In this document: in pieces, positions 11,401 through 22,000 of the stretch | Layout of the letters: each line of letters begins with the position of its first letter | Position numbering within the stretch: the first letter of the stretch is position 1 | Assembly (NCBI GenBank): GCA_964035575.1 | Contig: OZ037892.1 | Location: forward strand, 992,001 to 1,056,000 | DNA: 64,000 nt | Direction: 5' to 3' | Origin: Rhynchopus sp. YZ270_cl-10 | Lineage: Eukaryota > Euglenozoa > Diplonemea > Diplonemida > Diplonemidae | The notes under the pieces: generated by a model | The model's input: only the letters and a program-made list of their open reading frames with translations | The model's database searches: none | What the model was told of the DNA's origin: nothing | Program-made: the position numbers and the translations under genes

Positions 11401-11565
11401 TACGACGACAGCGACAAGGGTGCCAGCATAGGCGCCGGGTCGGGCCGCAAGCTACATGCACCATTCCCCCCCGCTGTGAAGTCCCCAAGCATCTCCCCCG
11501 AATCACGCAGCCCAAAGCACCGAGACAGCATCATCCACAACGGCGACGGGTCTATCATGATCTAG
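8449..11565 (+). CDS. Surface protein with (ATDPP)n stalk and multi-pass membrane domain, 1038 aa
   Basis: The ATG at 8,449 gives a signal peptide with a leucine run (MRLTASFLLLLL...). Residues about 25-160 form a secreted head with several cysteines that starts YWFKGVKAYQSSRG. Residues 165-265 are about 18 PPATD repeats, followed by looser Pro/Thr sequence to about 455. A beta-rich, cysteine-bracketed domain (LECPRTVSDVDVRER...) comes next. About seven or more hydrophobic segments lie between residues 625 and 895, then a Ser-rich, probably cytosolic tail. It is a clear paralogue of the protein at 19,063. The membrane part recalls TRP/polycystin-type channels in layout only; function unknown. 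Thr residues in the stalk are likely glycosylated (inference). Confidence 0.85.
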   Translation: MRLTASFLLLLLLLLLLCTEVDAVNYWFKGVKAYQSSRGTEVGDEEYTMEGSISVSGGTTGDLGCIKCGANGACTSTGTYGASGTQTKSGGLSMSISIDAWEDDNGDRCEYKTGTFINDDEDRVRKTCTIDMKAYDVDTEVTYRCDGGDAWLEVVFKWWPEPTDAPPTDPPATDPPATDPPATDPPATDPPATDPPATDPPATDPPATDPPATDPPATDPPATDPPATDPPATDPPATDPPATDPPATDPPATDPPATDPPVTDPPATAIPVTASPLAPVTAVPVTLVPETSAPVTTPPATDPPATGIPVTASPAVPVTLVPTVPVTMPPMTSTPLAPLTAVPTPPRTVAPPAVTLVPDTAVPETTAPGPRVRTLSPPRVAPPALTFTPITPTSPSPQGTSTTSPATATPTILSTPVPATLAPKTTAAPPTDPPATKAPPTHSPISNAPDTPSPPSMELECPRTVSDVDVRERRFVVHGYLNTGDSADPVVQVESLTDGVVDGVEYQSTRRGFVQVVRNSSIPGGFYLYLGHPMYLGGDSETVRLTVTDKSTGLVSSCDVDVEASLEESAVEKEPALARGAGAVVASMGSAGAASTIALLSTATCGSQEKLPFLLHPTGLVLNNNRYFGVIVGNLSIAVGATILSYILVYVVFKFLPQCLPFKNLLAAKGLTRFPSVALFIFLFLYQGTSFASLRLVCYHDTFGELCAGIVSTVFCVVVPVATGRAIKTQVPEMGLYKLDKPRPVHTFMLGPGEWVATTKADLWHQRYLSMIKPYLEKTCWFVVFTFLTSFAVGALNVPKVDTMVQCGHLKLGISILFAATSLLVLGLRPYARGRDNLVFFIINVLTTAALALQAFGFYSENMNNWRFTTASQLFQGCMLLVMIKAATDLLCELYILWKGRRKELQEQQWSDGKYGAIPFSGQPCELELMEDPLASENDSTEMLSAGGQGLSTSLLSASVTSTSEQNRRKSFFSPSRTSATGSLYDDSDKGASIGAGSGRKLHAPFPPAVKSPSISPESRSPKHRDSIIHNGDGSIMI
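8935..9245 (+). repeat. 15-bp coding minisatellite (PPATD)
   Basis: About 18-20 in-frame 15-bp units encoding PPATD with third-base differences between units, so the repeat is kept at protein level. The long open frame on the opposite strand here is a by-product. Confidence 0.9.
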
Positions 11566-11842
11566 TTTCCCTTCCGTCAACTGTCTACAATAACACCTAG
11601 CAGTTGCCACTTCAGCAATGCGGCCCTCTGTGTATAAATACATTTTGTTTCTCCTTCAGCCCCAACCCAGAAAGAACGAAAACCCCCAGACGGGTGCTAT
11701 GTGACTCTCTCTTTAGTCCTGCGAACCAGAGAAAGAAAGAGAGAGAGAGAGAGCGACAGATTCGTGGACGAAAGAGGGAAAACCTTTTTGTAAGAACTGA
11801 CACATATTGTCCCGCAGCACCTTAGCTGTTGTGTGGCGGGAT
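11566..11842. other. 3' flank of the surface-protein gene, no gene
   Basis: Short mixed sequence with a GAGAGA microsatellite at about 11,730-11,755. No gene seen. Confidence 0.5.
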
Positions 11843-11850
11843 ATTGAGAA

Positions 11851-12709
11851 CAGGGCTATTTCTAAATATGGGGTCCGGGGGGCCCAAAATCCAACCCGGG
11901 ACACAATTTTTTTGGCAGATTTATTTTGTGCCAAAAACGTCCTTATTTGCATTTTTGGGATTCACCCGCGCAGTGGTGGGGTCAATCTCGAAAATTGGAC
12001 AATTTTTTGACCACTTAAATTTTTGAAAATATGAGCCCGGTCACCAATACGTGGGGCCCATTTTCGGCCAAAAAATGCTGCTCAAAAAAATTTTACCCTG
12101 AAAATTTTTCAGCCCCAAAACATACTGCGATTGGCATTTCCGGAATCTGTCCGCGCTGTGGTGGGGTCAATTTGCCGAAATGGCCAAGTTCTTGGTTTTG
12201 GTCAAAATGAGTGTAAGGTAAAGGGGCCAAGGTAAATCCCACAACCCAGCTTTTCTCTCCCAGATGCTGAAACATGAAAATGCGCGAAAACACCGGCATT
12301 TGCATTTCCAAAATCCGTCCGTTCTGTGGTGGGGTCAATTTGCAGAATTGGGCAAGTTCTTGGTTTTTGTTAAAATGAGTACGGTGCCAGTGTGATGTTA
12401 GTGTAGAGAACAAGTTTTCTAAGAAACCCCCTCATAGTGCCTCCGGCACGCGGCTTGGTGCGCCCTCTAGGATTTTTCAGAATACAAACCAAAGCCCCCG
12501 TTATTTGCACAATCTGGAAGAAAATTTTTCAACAAAAAAAAAAAATCGGCAACTTTCTTCAAGCAGAAAGCCCATCACCCCCCTCTTGGTAAGTACTGTA
12601 GTACGTGCAATTTTTTTGGCAGCCCTGTATATAAGCCCCGTGCAAATTTTTTGGCAACTTTCATTTTCCAAAAATCAGGGACAGGGACAGGTTTTTAGAA
12701 ATAGCCCTG
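11851..12709. mobile_element. hAT-like non-autonomous element, 859 bp
   Basis: Ends are CAGGGCTATTTCTAAA and its complement. The 8-bp sequence ATTGAGAA flanks both sides (11,843-11,850 and 12,710-12,717). CAGGG termini with an 8-bp duplication fit the hAT superfamily. The interior has three diverged copies of a roughly 175-bp unit, each with GTGGTGGGGTCAAT. No transposase seen. Confidence 0.88.
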
Positions 12710-12719
12710 ATTGAGAACA

Positions 12720-13300
12720 AACAAAAAAAAATTTTTTTTTTTGCGATAACAGTTTTATACAACAATGGGAATACGCACATAGGAAAGTAGGTGGAAAATG
12801 ATTCCCTGTTGTGTTTTGTTTCTTTCCCTCCCCCTATCTCCATCTCTCTAGAACAGAACGCGGGTTGCACACTTGATTGGAGTGCGCAATGCAACAGTTC
12901 GTTCAAAAAAAAAAACCTGCTCTCATGAGCGTCACTCATCTTCCACGCTTCCTATTTTTTTTCTTTTTTCTTTTTTCTTTGGTGACTCCGTTTACCAATG
13001 CTCTTTGCACACCTGACAAGCTTTTCAATTACCGTCAATGTAAATATGTTGGACCGTACTAATGTTGGAACGAACGAGCGTTTTTTTTGGGCAATTTCAA
13101 CATATTTTACATTTACGGTATTTGGTGCATTCTACCGACTTCTACCTTCACCCCTCTTTAAAGGAGGAGTATTACGTTTCGTTTTGTATCTTTTATCGCT
13201 TTCTTCTTGGTTTCAAATTCCATATTCCCCTCTCTTTTTGTTTTGTTTTTTTGTAGCGTCCGTGTGTGTTTTATATTGCTCTTTTTGTCCAAAAACAACA
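12720..13300. other. Intergenic, no supported gene
   Basis: T- and CT-rich spacer with scattered short frames. Nothing recognised. Confidence 0.45.
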
Positions 13301-13372
13301 CTCCGGGGTTCGATAAACCCCAGTGCCTGCGTCCCAGAGGCGTTTTGCACTATCAACTTCACTTTTTTTCCA
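13301..13372 (+). repeat. Hairpin module B, reference copy
   Basis: CTCCGGGGTTCGATAAACCC, then AGTGCCTGCGTCCCAGAGGC, then GCACTATCAACTTCAC and a T run. GGGGTT/AACCCC and GCCT/AGGC form two stems. Copies at 16,028 (interrupted), 18,685, 23,596, 32,254, 35,813 and 51,427 and in two introns of the glycosyltransferase gene. Confidence 0.85.
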
Positions 13373-13403
13373 CTGCTGTGTATTTTCCCCGCCCCCACCA
13401 TCG

Positions 13404-13430
13404 GAGACTGAGAGGCTTAGGTTCATCTTA
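13404..13430 (+). repeat. Module A, 5'-shortened
   Basis: GACTGAGAGGCTTAGGTTCATCTTA; lies 32 bp after a B module, the same order as in the composite repeats at 1.2 and 2.8 kb. Confidence 0.65.
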
Positions 13431-13644
13431 ACGAAACTTCCCCTGGTTTCAACGATAACGCTAAAAAAGGAAGTCAGCTCAGAACATAGTGTTTTTCTCC
13501 CCCATCTAAAAGTTACCTTCCCTCCCCTCTCCCTGCCCTACACGACGTTGAAGTAAATGACTTTACTGTGGTTTTACATGTAATTTTACTTGTGACAATA
13601 GTTTACTTGTGGCACACGTAAAAACGTAAGCGTACAGCTTAAAC

Positions 13645-15249
13645 CAGGGCACTAGCTAGGTGCTTTTTTGCGGTTTCAAAACCGCAAAAACCCGGTTTTG
13701 CGGTTTGGCGAAAAACAGTGTTTCCCACGGTGAGATTTTGGGGTGAGAAATCTCACAAAAAAAAAAAAAAAAAAAAAAGTGAGGTGAGAAATCTCACCTG
13801 CAGGAAAAAAAAAAAAAAAAAAAAATCATGGTTGAACCACGTGAGTACCATGGGGAACTGGGTTGCTGACCGCACCATCCAGGCTGTACCTCAATTTTTT
13901 TTTGCCTGCGGCGCCATTTTCCCTTTTTTGCTCCGCAAAAATGGGTTAGGTGTGTGACTATGTGCTGTAAAAAGATAGATTTTTACACTGTACCCTAATT
14001 TTTTTTCGCCTGCGGCGCCATTTGTTTGATTTTTTTTTTGCTCCGCAAAAATCCCTATGTTCCCAATGTCCCTGGTCAGCAGTGCTGAGAAATTTTGGGC
14101 ACAAAAACAAGCTGACCCCCCAATCTTCCAACGACAGTGACATTTATGTCAACAATTTTTAGAAATGTTGCGTACCGTGGCTTCGCTTGGGTGCTATGCC
14201 TGCCATGACTGCCGTTTATTTTGTAAATGTACTGAGGTTACTGATAATTCGTGTACCACGTGTGCCTGGTGCAAATATCAATGAAGTGCCGAACTCCGAG
14301 AAATTCTCATATTCCGCCGGAGGCCCCCAACTTGAGGTAAGGTGGGGACCCGGGCGCGCGAAGCGCGCCCGGGCTCGCCACACCTATACAAAAACCCGCA
14401 AAACCGCAAAATCTCACCTATTTTCAGAGTTAGGTGAGATGCTGGGAAACACTGGCGAAAAAAAAAAAAAAAAACGGAAAATCTCGGGGCAGGAAAAAAA
14501 AAAAAAATGTGGGGGGTTTTGGGCACTGTTGGGGCCCCTCGCCCGACCCCCAGATGACTGGCATGATAGCACCTTAATTTTTTTCTGCTCGCTGCGCTCA
14601 CGGAAGTACACCCCAAAAAAAATTCCGCTCGCTTCGCTCGCGGAGTTAACCCATATTTTTTTTTGCCTGCGGCGCCATTTTCCTTTTTTTGCTTCGCAAA
14701 AAGGGTTTGTTGAGTGACTCTGGTGTAAAACCGGCATCTTTACACCGTACCCTAATTTTTTTTTGCCTGCGGCGCCATTTATTATTTTACAATGTCTTCG
14801 GGAATCCCCTTGCAATTTGGACAGTTGCATTTTGCAACCGAAAATGCAATCGATTCGGGTAGAGGGGTGGTCCACGATCGGTGAAATTAAGTCAGAGCAT
14901 AGTGAGCCGGCGTGCCACCGCGGACATGGAGGAGTATGTAATAGAATGGTCGACAGCAAACAGGAGACTGGGGGGGAGTATGTGCGAACGTCGGAAGCTG
15001 TGCAGACCATGCGGCAACACATGCTCACGCACAGAAGCATTCTGATACATGCAATGAAGTTGGCAGGAGATTCCACCAGGGGTCAGTCGGGTTTAGCCCC
15101 GTAAAAAATGCCCTGTAAATAACCCCTTCCCAAAATCTCCCCGTCCCTCATTCGTGTGTTTTCCCTTCTAGTTTGTCACCGCGCGAAAAATTTTTTGAAA
15201 CCGCAAAACCGCAAAAAAACGGGGAAAAAAAAGTCTAGCTAGTGCCCTG
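13645..15249. mobile_element. Inner element with hAT-like CAGGG termini
   Basis: CAGGGCACTAGCTAG at the left and CTAGCTAGTGCCCTG at the right are perfect inverted repeats. The termini resemble hAT, but the flanking 8 bp do not match cleanly, so the assignment is tentative. It contains two pairs of GCCTGCGGCGCC blocks and an open frame at 14,763-15,104. Confidence 0.6.
14763..15104 (+). CDS. Open frame inside the TIR element, unidentified
   Basis: From about 14,845 the frame has protein-like composition (EAVQTMRQHMLTHRSILIHA) in an otherwise A/T-run-rich element. It might be a transposase fragment or a captured host exon; no motif decides. The true start is unknown. Confidence 0.25.
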   Translation: MPAAPFIILQCLRESPCNLDSCILQPKMQSIRVEGWSTIGEIKSEHSEPACHRGHGGVCNRMVDSKQETGGEYVRTSEAVQTMRQHMLTHRSILIHAMKLAGDSTRGQSGLAP

Positions 15250-15312
15250 GCACACAAGTAAAAAAAAATGACATGTAAAACCACAAGTAAAGTAATTTAC
15301 TTCAACGTCGTG

Positions 15313-15956
15313 TACCCCCCCTTTCACTGTGTGGGATCCGCAATACTTCGATAAATGGACAGATTGGGGACAAAAAGGGTACATGAACAATTTGTTTTTG
15401 CCAAAAAGAGAATTTGTCTTTGAGACGTATGGAGGTAGATTCATCTTCTCGATTTATTATTATTATTTTTTTTAGCAACAAAATGTGTGATGCATCCCTA
15501 TCAGGCCCATCAGTGATTTGACTTTTCCTCCGGTTCAAAAAAAGCTGCTTGTTATTCAAACCGTTTAAGAATTTCAACTCCCCCGGTGCTAGGGCTGCGT
15601 TTTTCAAAAAAAAATGGAAATCAAAGTCAAATCTATAGTTTTTTTTTTTCAAGGTCATGAGTGATCTTTTTGCTATTTTGAGTTTTCAATTTTGTCCGGC
15701 TAAGTATTGTTCACCCACACACACACACACACACACACTGAGGGGGAAGCCTATTGGCCCGTATTTGACCTCTACACCTACTACAACTTTCCTTTCATGT
15801 GGTTGAATGCATCATCAGTTTAGTACGGTGAGGCGTTTTTTTCCACTTTCAACTTTCTCTCTGCTTTTTTTGGATAGCTTTTGTGTTCTGGCTTCAGTGC
15901 CTCGAGACAAGCGCGTGTTGGAAGAATGTAAAGCATTCATCAGGATTTTCTCTAAA
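15313..15956. other. Intergenic, no supported gene
   Basis: Contains an (AC)n microsatellite at about 15,716-15,738 and several A/T runs. A minus-strand open stretch at 15,302-15,658 shows no recognisable feature. Confidence 0.4.
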
Positions 15957-15993
15957 GATGACTCAGCACGAAAAGGCTTAGGATCATCTTATA
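15957..15993 (+). repeat. Module A
   Basis: GATGACTCAGCACGAAAAGG then CTTAGGATCATCTTATAAACC and T run. The stem has one mismatch in this copy. Confidence 0.65.
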
Positions 15994-16027
15994 AACCTTT
16001 TTTTCTTTTCTTTTTACCCCGCGGAGT

Positions 16028-16087
16028 GTCAGTACCTTGCGTCCCAGAGGCGTTTTTTTTTTTTTTTTTTTTTTTTTTTTGCACTAT
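16028..16087 (+). repeat. Module B, left part, interrupted by a transposon
   Basis: GTCAGTACCTTGCGTCCCAG, AGGCG, a 26-nt T run and GCACTAT. The remainder, CTATCACTTCACCC, resumes at 16,901 beyond the inserted element. Confidence 0.8.
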
Positions 16088-16900
16088 TCAGGGTTTTTTC
16101 TAGGATTTTTTTTTTCAGATCTGGGGGGGGGACGCAAAAAACCCACCCAAAAAAAATTTTTTTTCGCAGGTGCAAGCAGGGTTTCCGCTTGTCTTCACGG
16201 AAAATTTTTCCAAAACCGTGAAGATATGTCCAAAAAGGGGTCAAAAAATTTTGCGCTCCGCGCAAAAAAGCCCGTTCATTTCACGTAAATACGTGATAAC
16301 GTGGGATGGTAACGTACATCAAGAACCAACCCTTTTTCTCGCATGTTCCCACGGAACCTTCCCTCAGTACAAGAAGAAACGGCGGTCATTATATCAGAAC
16401 TTTCTGGCGAAGCCACGGTACGCAACGTTTCAAAAAATTGTGACCTAAAATTGAACATTTGTACAGCCAAACTATGGTAGAGGGCTGTGGGATTCCGCTC
16501 ATAAGTTTTGAGTTGCGCCGCAGGCGCACGGTACGCTACTTTTTTGATTTTTGCCGATCCCTTATTCTCACTCTTTGTTCGGTCCGTCAAATGGTGCAAA
16601 GATTGAGTGAATTGGGGGCACGGTCTGAAACTTCACCTCGCTATATCCTCTTCACAATGATGCCAGGAAGGGGATAAGACGCGCTTCGCGCGCGCTCGAC
16701 TCCCTGCCTCCCCTTTTTTTCTGGTGCGGGTTACGTACGTGGTGTCCCAAATGGGGGGTCTGTGTGGGTGTCCCCAACCACCCCCCATATCCTTTTTTTC
16801 CCAAGTCAAAATGCGTCCCCCCCGGGGGGGGACGCGTTTCCCCCCAAAATCTGGGGGGGGGACGCCGTCCCCCCCCGTCCCCCCCTAGAAAAAACCCTGA
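16088..16900. mobile_element. 813-bp TCA...TGA element inserted in a B module
   Basis: Ends TCAGGGTTTTTTCTAGG and its near complement. A 4-bp duplication CTAT (16,084-16,087 and 16,901-16,904) flanks it and belongs to the B-module motif GCACTATC. G-rich blocks (GGGGGGGGGACGC) lie inside both ends. It contains the GCGCCGCAGGCGCACGGTAC motif also seen in the elements at 1.86 and 43.0 kb. No transposase seen. Confidence 0.8.
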
Positions 16901-16904
16901 CTAT

Positions 16905-16953
16905 CACTTCACCCTTTTATTGCCTGATATGTTTGTACTGACAACTTCCATTT

Positions 16954-16992
<39 letters not shown>

Positions 16993-18047
16993 GCTGACCC
17001 CAACTTTTAGTTTCCGGGGGGTTTTTTTTGTTAACCTACCGTTGACAGTGCCTGCGTCCGAGGAATGGGGTACTTTCAACTTCTCTTTTGTTCGATAATC
17101 CTATTTTGTCTCAGATGTGTGCGTGCACACAGTGAGGCCCTAGCACGACCCTTTTCGGTTTTGGAGAAAAAAAAGCCGAGGGTAAAAATCTGTGGAGTGT
17201 GTCTTCCCCCTCCCAATGAGGACGGGATAAGTTTTTTTTTTTAAAGTCCCTGTTTGTTCAGTTGCAAAAAAACAAAAAAAATAAAGAGGAGACGACGCTA
17301 GTGGAAAACTCCATCTTTCGATTGAAAAGAATATCTTAATCATTTTAAAGGTGACTCAGCAATAGCTTCATCTTGCCACGGATAGGTGATTGTCGAAACT
17401 ATAAAAAAAACAAAGCGACATTGTTAGACGATCACACAGATCGCCAAGCAACGCGTTTTTCCCTTTCATTATTTCTCTTCATTTTTTCCCCCCAATTTCC
17501 CACTCTTCGTTTGCTACTGGTATGTTACCGTTTTGTTTAATTTGAACTGTTCTTTCCCTTTTTTATTTTATTTTTTTGAAATGACTATCTTTTTGTGCCC
17601 CGTGCGCAATGCATTTCAAACCTCAATTTTCTAATGTATTTTGTTCTCTCTCAATGTCCGTGATGTTGGCGTGACAGTCGAAAAAAAAAAAACACGGTAA
17701 TATTCGAAAAGAAAACAGTAGTTACCTATGTAACAACACAACACCATTTTTTGGAGCTGCCACACCAACAAAAGCTATACATATCCTTCGCTCTCACGTC
17801 TGCCTGGCCGAATTCTATGAATGGGTCGAAACGCTCACGGCTGAGAAAGCACTGGTTATATACCCCGGACTTTGCAAGATGAGAACCAAACATACGACTT
17901 CACCCCTAGTTGATTTTTTTTTTTTTTTTTTTTTTTTTGTGGTGAGCTTTTTGCGAGGCTTATAGGTTCATTGTATGCCTTTACTTTAGTTCATGTTGTT
18001 GCCATTTCGTCGTTTTTTTTTTTTTTTTGTTAAAACTTACCACTCCT
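16905..18047. other. Intergenic with modules C and A, no gene
   Basis: Holds a (CT)n microsatellite at 16,959-16,990, a B-like remnant at 17,046-17,090, module C at 17,112-17,138 (GTGTGCGTGCACAC), module A remnants at 17,348 and 17,939, and T runs of about 15-25 nt. Confidence 0.5.
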
Positions 18048-18050
18048 ATA

Positions 18051-18205
18051 CAGTGCAACGAGGTTAAGTCTCCCTCGCTCAGGCCGGATAAAAGAATACT
18101 CATGTGTACTTAAACGTAAGTAATCCCGAGTACCTTAGCCACGCCTCAGAATATAGGACCCACGCCAGGTCATTTTCTTTAGGCGTACTAAGCCTCGTTG
18201 CATTG
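18051..18205. mobile_element. Tc1/mariner-like MITE, 155 bp
   Basis: CAGTGCAACGAGGTTAAGT at the left is answered by ACTAAGCCTCGTTGCATTG at the right. The left flank is TA; the right flank is TG, so one side of the duplication has probably mutated. Confidence 0.6.
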
Positions 18206-18547
18206 TGTGTAGTCCTGTTCTCTTTTGCTCTGCCGGGGCAGTGTGTCTGCGCGTCTTGGCCCTTTTATGGACCTGGTCCCGGTTGGTGCCTTTTTTTACT
18301 ATGGCATCGGGGGTATGAAATTAGTATGCCTTATGTCATTGGGAGCGGATTGGCAGTAATAAGTTAGTTTCTTTCTCTCTCTCTTTGGAAGATGTGTGTG
18401 TGTGTGTGTGTGTGTTTGATAACTAGTAGGGGTAATTCTTGCTCAGAATATGGCCCCATGTGTCTGTGTGTGTGTGCGAGGCGCATTCATCTTGTCATGT
18501 TATATTCACATAAATCTATATCCCATCCCCTCCTTTCCTGCCTAGGT

Positions 18548-18585
18548 CAAGGTGACTATAGCACAAAGCTAATGGTTCGTCTTGC
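18548..18585 (+). repeat. Module A, variant stem
   Basis: GGTGACTATAGCACAAAGCTA with the stem TAGC/GCTA, then ATGGTTCGTCTT. The stem sequence is shifted relative to other copies but still pairs. Confidence 0.6.
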
Positions 18586-18684
18586 CCAAAAAAGCTTTTC
18601 CCTTCTTCTTCTGCTCTGGATGTGTGGGGTAGCTAGGGTTTGTGTGCACCTAGAGCGCGCGTGTTTACCCTAGGGAAGTGTTTC

Positions 18685-18765
18685 CCTCCGTGGTTCGGTA
18701 ACCAAGTGAGGAAACCGGTGTGCCTGCGCCCACAGAGGCGTGTGTACGCGTTATTAGCTTCCATT
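18685..18765 (+). repeat. Module B, variant stem
   Basis: CTCCGTGGTTCGGTAACCA, where TGGTT pairs with AACCA: the outer G-C pair of other copies is replaced by T-A. Then GTGCCTGCGCCCACAGAGGC. Confidence 0.7.
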
Positions 18766-19045
18766 GATTGTTTATTTGGTTCGGTACAAACTTCTTGGTA
18801 TTGACATGATTATCTAGTCGTATACCCTTCCCTCCCCAACAATTGTCTGATAGGAAATCGGAATCGAATCATTCTTCTGTCGTATTTGTTTTGTTTTTAA
18901 AAAAAAATTCATAAAATCCGCTCACACAAGTAAAAATTAAAAAAAGCAGTGGCAGGGCACGTTCCTGTCTTGTATTCAACCGAAAAAGTGTTTTGTTTTT
19001 TGTTACAAATCCCACCGCCCACCTGACACACATACACCCTGCAGG
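18766..19045. promoter_or_regulatory. Upstream region and probable spliced-leader acceptor
   Basis: Mixed spacer ending in a C-rich tract and CCCTGCAG at 19,037-19,044, 18 bases before the start codon of the next gene. Confidence 0.45.
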
Positions 19046-19062
19046 CCTGCACACTACATACC

Positions 19063-22000
19063 ATGCTGCCTCGTGCTTTGGTCACGAGGGGGCATTTCTT
19101 ATATGTCTTTCTTTTGCTGTCATGTGCCGTGATGTGCGACGCAAAAGCTTTCTACTGGTTCAAAGCCACTGAGATGTACCAAAAGTCTCGCGGTAACGAG
19201 TGGGGTGACGAGGACTACGCCGCAGTCGGGAACCTTAAGGTTGTCGGTGGCAACTCACAAGACTTTGGCTGTGAAACGTGCACAAGCAACAGCAACTGCA
19301 AAGACACCTTCACCCGTGCATCTTCAGGCACACAGTCGAAAGACGGAGCACTCTCCTTCGAGGTGTACATGAAGGCCTGGGAATCAGACGTGGCCAGTTC
19401 CTCAAATTGGTGCACCTACTCAAGCGGTGACGACGGCCTGAGGGAGAAGACCTGCACATTCGACATGAAGGCGTACGCCAAAGCTACAACGCACACAGTG
19501 ACATGCGATCAAAGTGGGACGTACATGACAGTGCAGTTCGAGTGGTGGCCCGATGTCACCAACGCACCGCCCACGCCAGCGCCACCGACACCGGCGCCGA
19601 CACCAGCACCGCCAACACCGGCGCCCCCGACACCAGCACCACCGACACCGTCGCCACCAACACCAGCACCACCAACACCATCACCACCGACACCATCACC
19701 GCCAACACCGGCTCCCCCGACACCATCACCACCGACACCGTCACCACCCACACCGGCACCACCAACACCGTCACCTCCGACACCGTCACCGCCAACACCG
19801 GCTCCCCCGACACCGTCGCCGCCGACACCGTCACCACCCACACCAGCACCACCGACACCTTCCCCACCGACGCCATCGCCACCAACACCGGCTCCCCCGA
19901 CACCGTCACCCCCAACACCGTCACCACCTACACCAGCTCCCCCGACTCCGTCGCCACCGACACCGTCACCGCCAACACCGGCTCCCCCGACACCAGCGCC
20001 ACCGACACCGTCACCACCCACACCAGCACCACCAACACCTTCCCCGCCGACACCGTCACCACCAACCCCTTCACCACCGACACCTTCCCCGCCGACGCCA
20101 TCGCCGCCAACACCGGCTCCCCCGACACCGTCGCCACCAACACCTTCCCCGCCGACACCATCACCGCCAACACCGGCTCCACCGACACCGTCACCACCGA
20201 CACCGTCGCCACCCACACCGGCACCACCAACACCTTCCCCGCCAACACCCTCGCCACCGACGCCGGCACCACTCACTCCATCTCCACCGACGCCAGCACC
20301 GCCAACACCGGCTCCACCAACGATGTCACCACCGACACCTTCACCACCTACCCCAGTACCACCGACGGTGTCGCCACCCACTCCTTCACCGCCAACACCA
20401 GCGCCACTGACACCGTCGCCTCCGACACCGTCACCACCTACACCGGCACCACTGTCACCGTCGCCACCAACTCCAGCACCGCTGACACCTGCACCTGACA
20501 CACCGTCGCCTCCGACACCGGCACCTGCAACACCGGCACCACCGACGCGTTCACCGCCAACGCCAGCACCGTTGACACCTGCCCCACCGACACCGGCACC
20601 TGACACCCCTGCACCAGCTACGCCCGCACCTAACACATTCTCGCCACCTACCTTTTCACCTTTGACGCCGGCACCTTCGACCGGCCCGCCTGTCACATTC
20701 ACACCATTGCAGTCCACAATCGCTCCTGTGGTGCCTGAGACAGACACACCCGCGGCATCGCCCACTGCATCACCACCCTCCTTGGTGCTCGCCTGCCCGA
20801 CCTCGGTGACAGACGAGGACATCCGGAAGCGCAACTTCACAGTCAACTGCCACGCCACCGACGGCTCGAAGGTCACCCCTGTTGTGAGCATCAAGAGCCT
20901 TACGGACGGGGTTACGAACGGCGTTGAGTACCTCTCCAAACGCAGTGGGTTTGCTAGTGATAGTGAGAACAGCAGCGTACCGGGCGGGGCGACAGTGGTT
21001 ATGGGACATCCTATGTTTTCGGGGGGTACCGCTGAGACAATCCAGGTGACCGTCACGGACAAAGACACCCAGCTGGTGTCGAGCTGCAATGTCGACGTCC
21101 TGGCTTCTGCTGAGGCTGCCGCCGCCAAGGAGCCTTCCCTTGCTCGCGGTGCCGGCTCTGTCGCTGCCCTCGTTGGTGCAGCAGGCGCAGCGTCTACCCT
21201 CTCACTGCTCTCTTCCATGAGCTGCGGGTCGGAAGAAGACCTGCCGCTCATCCTGCACCCTACCGGGCTTGTTGTCAACGGAAACCAATACTTTGGGGTG
21301 ATTGTTGGCAACCTCGCCATCGCTGCAGGCGTCACGCTGCTGTCGTACGTCCTGGTCTACATCATCTTCAAATGCGCTCCTGGCTGCCTTCCGTTCCAGC
21401 AGCTTCTTTCCGCTAAGGGGTTGACGAGGTTCCCTTCCGTTGCGTTGTTCTTCTTTCTGGTTCTCTACCAGGGAACGTCGTTCGCGTCGTTGCGTCTCAT
21501 TGCGTATCATGAGACTGCAGGGGAAATGCTGGCGGGGCTTGCGTCGACAACGTTTTGCGTGGTGGTGCCCATCGTCACAGCGCGTATTGTGAAGTCCAGC
21601 GTGCCGTCGAAGGGGCTGTACAAAATTAAGGAAGATTCCTCGGGTGTCGAAAGCTTCATGCTTGGACCCGGAGAATGGGTGGCGGCGGAGCAAAAGGATA
21701 TGTGGCACCAAAGGTACCTCGCAATGATCAAACCGTATTATGGTAGAACCAATTGGTTTGCCTGCTACAGCTTTTTGCTTGCGTTTGCGGTCGGCGCGTT
21801 GAACGTCCCCGAGGTGGACAGCATGGTGCAGTGCGGCCACCTCAAGCTTGGTATCGGTGTGCTCTTCGCTGTGATGGGGGTCTTCGTTACGTTGCTCCGC
21901 CCTTACGCTCGCTATAGGGATAACGTTACTTATGTTGCGCTTCACATTATTACATCGGTTGCACTGTTTATGCAGGCCTTTGGGTTTTACACGGAGGACC

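Larger units (their letters stand above)
13541..15312. mobile_element. 1.77-kb TIR element with TA target duplication
   Basis: Left end CACGACGTTGAAGTAAAT matches the complement of the right end; similarity extends through GTGGTTTTACATGT. TA flanks both sides (13,539-13,540 and 15,313-15,314). A second inverted pair inside (CAGGGCACTAGCTAG) starts at 13,645 and ends at 15,249, suggesting one element inside another. Interior blocks GCCTGCGGCGCCATTT...GCTCCGCAAAAA recur at 37.3 kb. Confidence 0.75.

Noticed and set aside
13301-13330. Module B as a tRNA gene or tRNA-derived SINE, because GGTTCGA resembles a Pol III B box
   Set aside because: No A box at the right distance, no cloverleaf, and the loop is not a 7-nt T loop. 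T runs after the module are typical of all spacer here, so they are not evidence for Pol III termination.
19509-21335. 609-codon minus-strand open frame opposite the PPTPAP stalk, and plus-strand frames rich in THR/His-Arg
   Set aside because: By-products of the coding minisatellite; no start context, no conserved domain, and the paralogue shows which frame is real.
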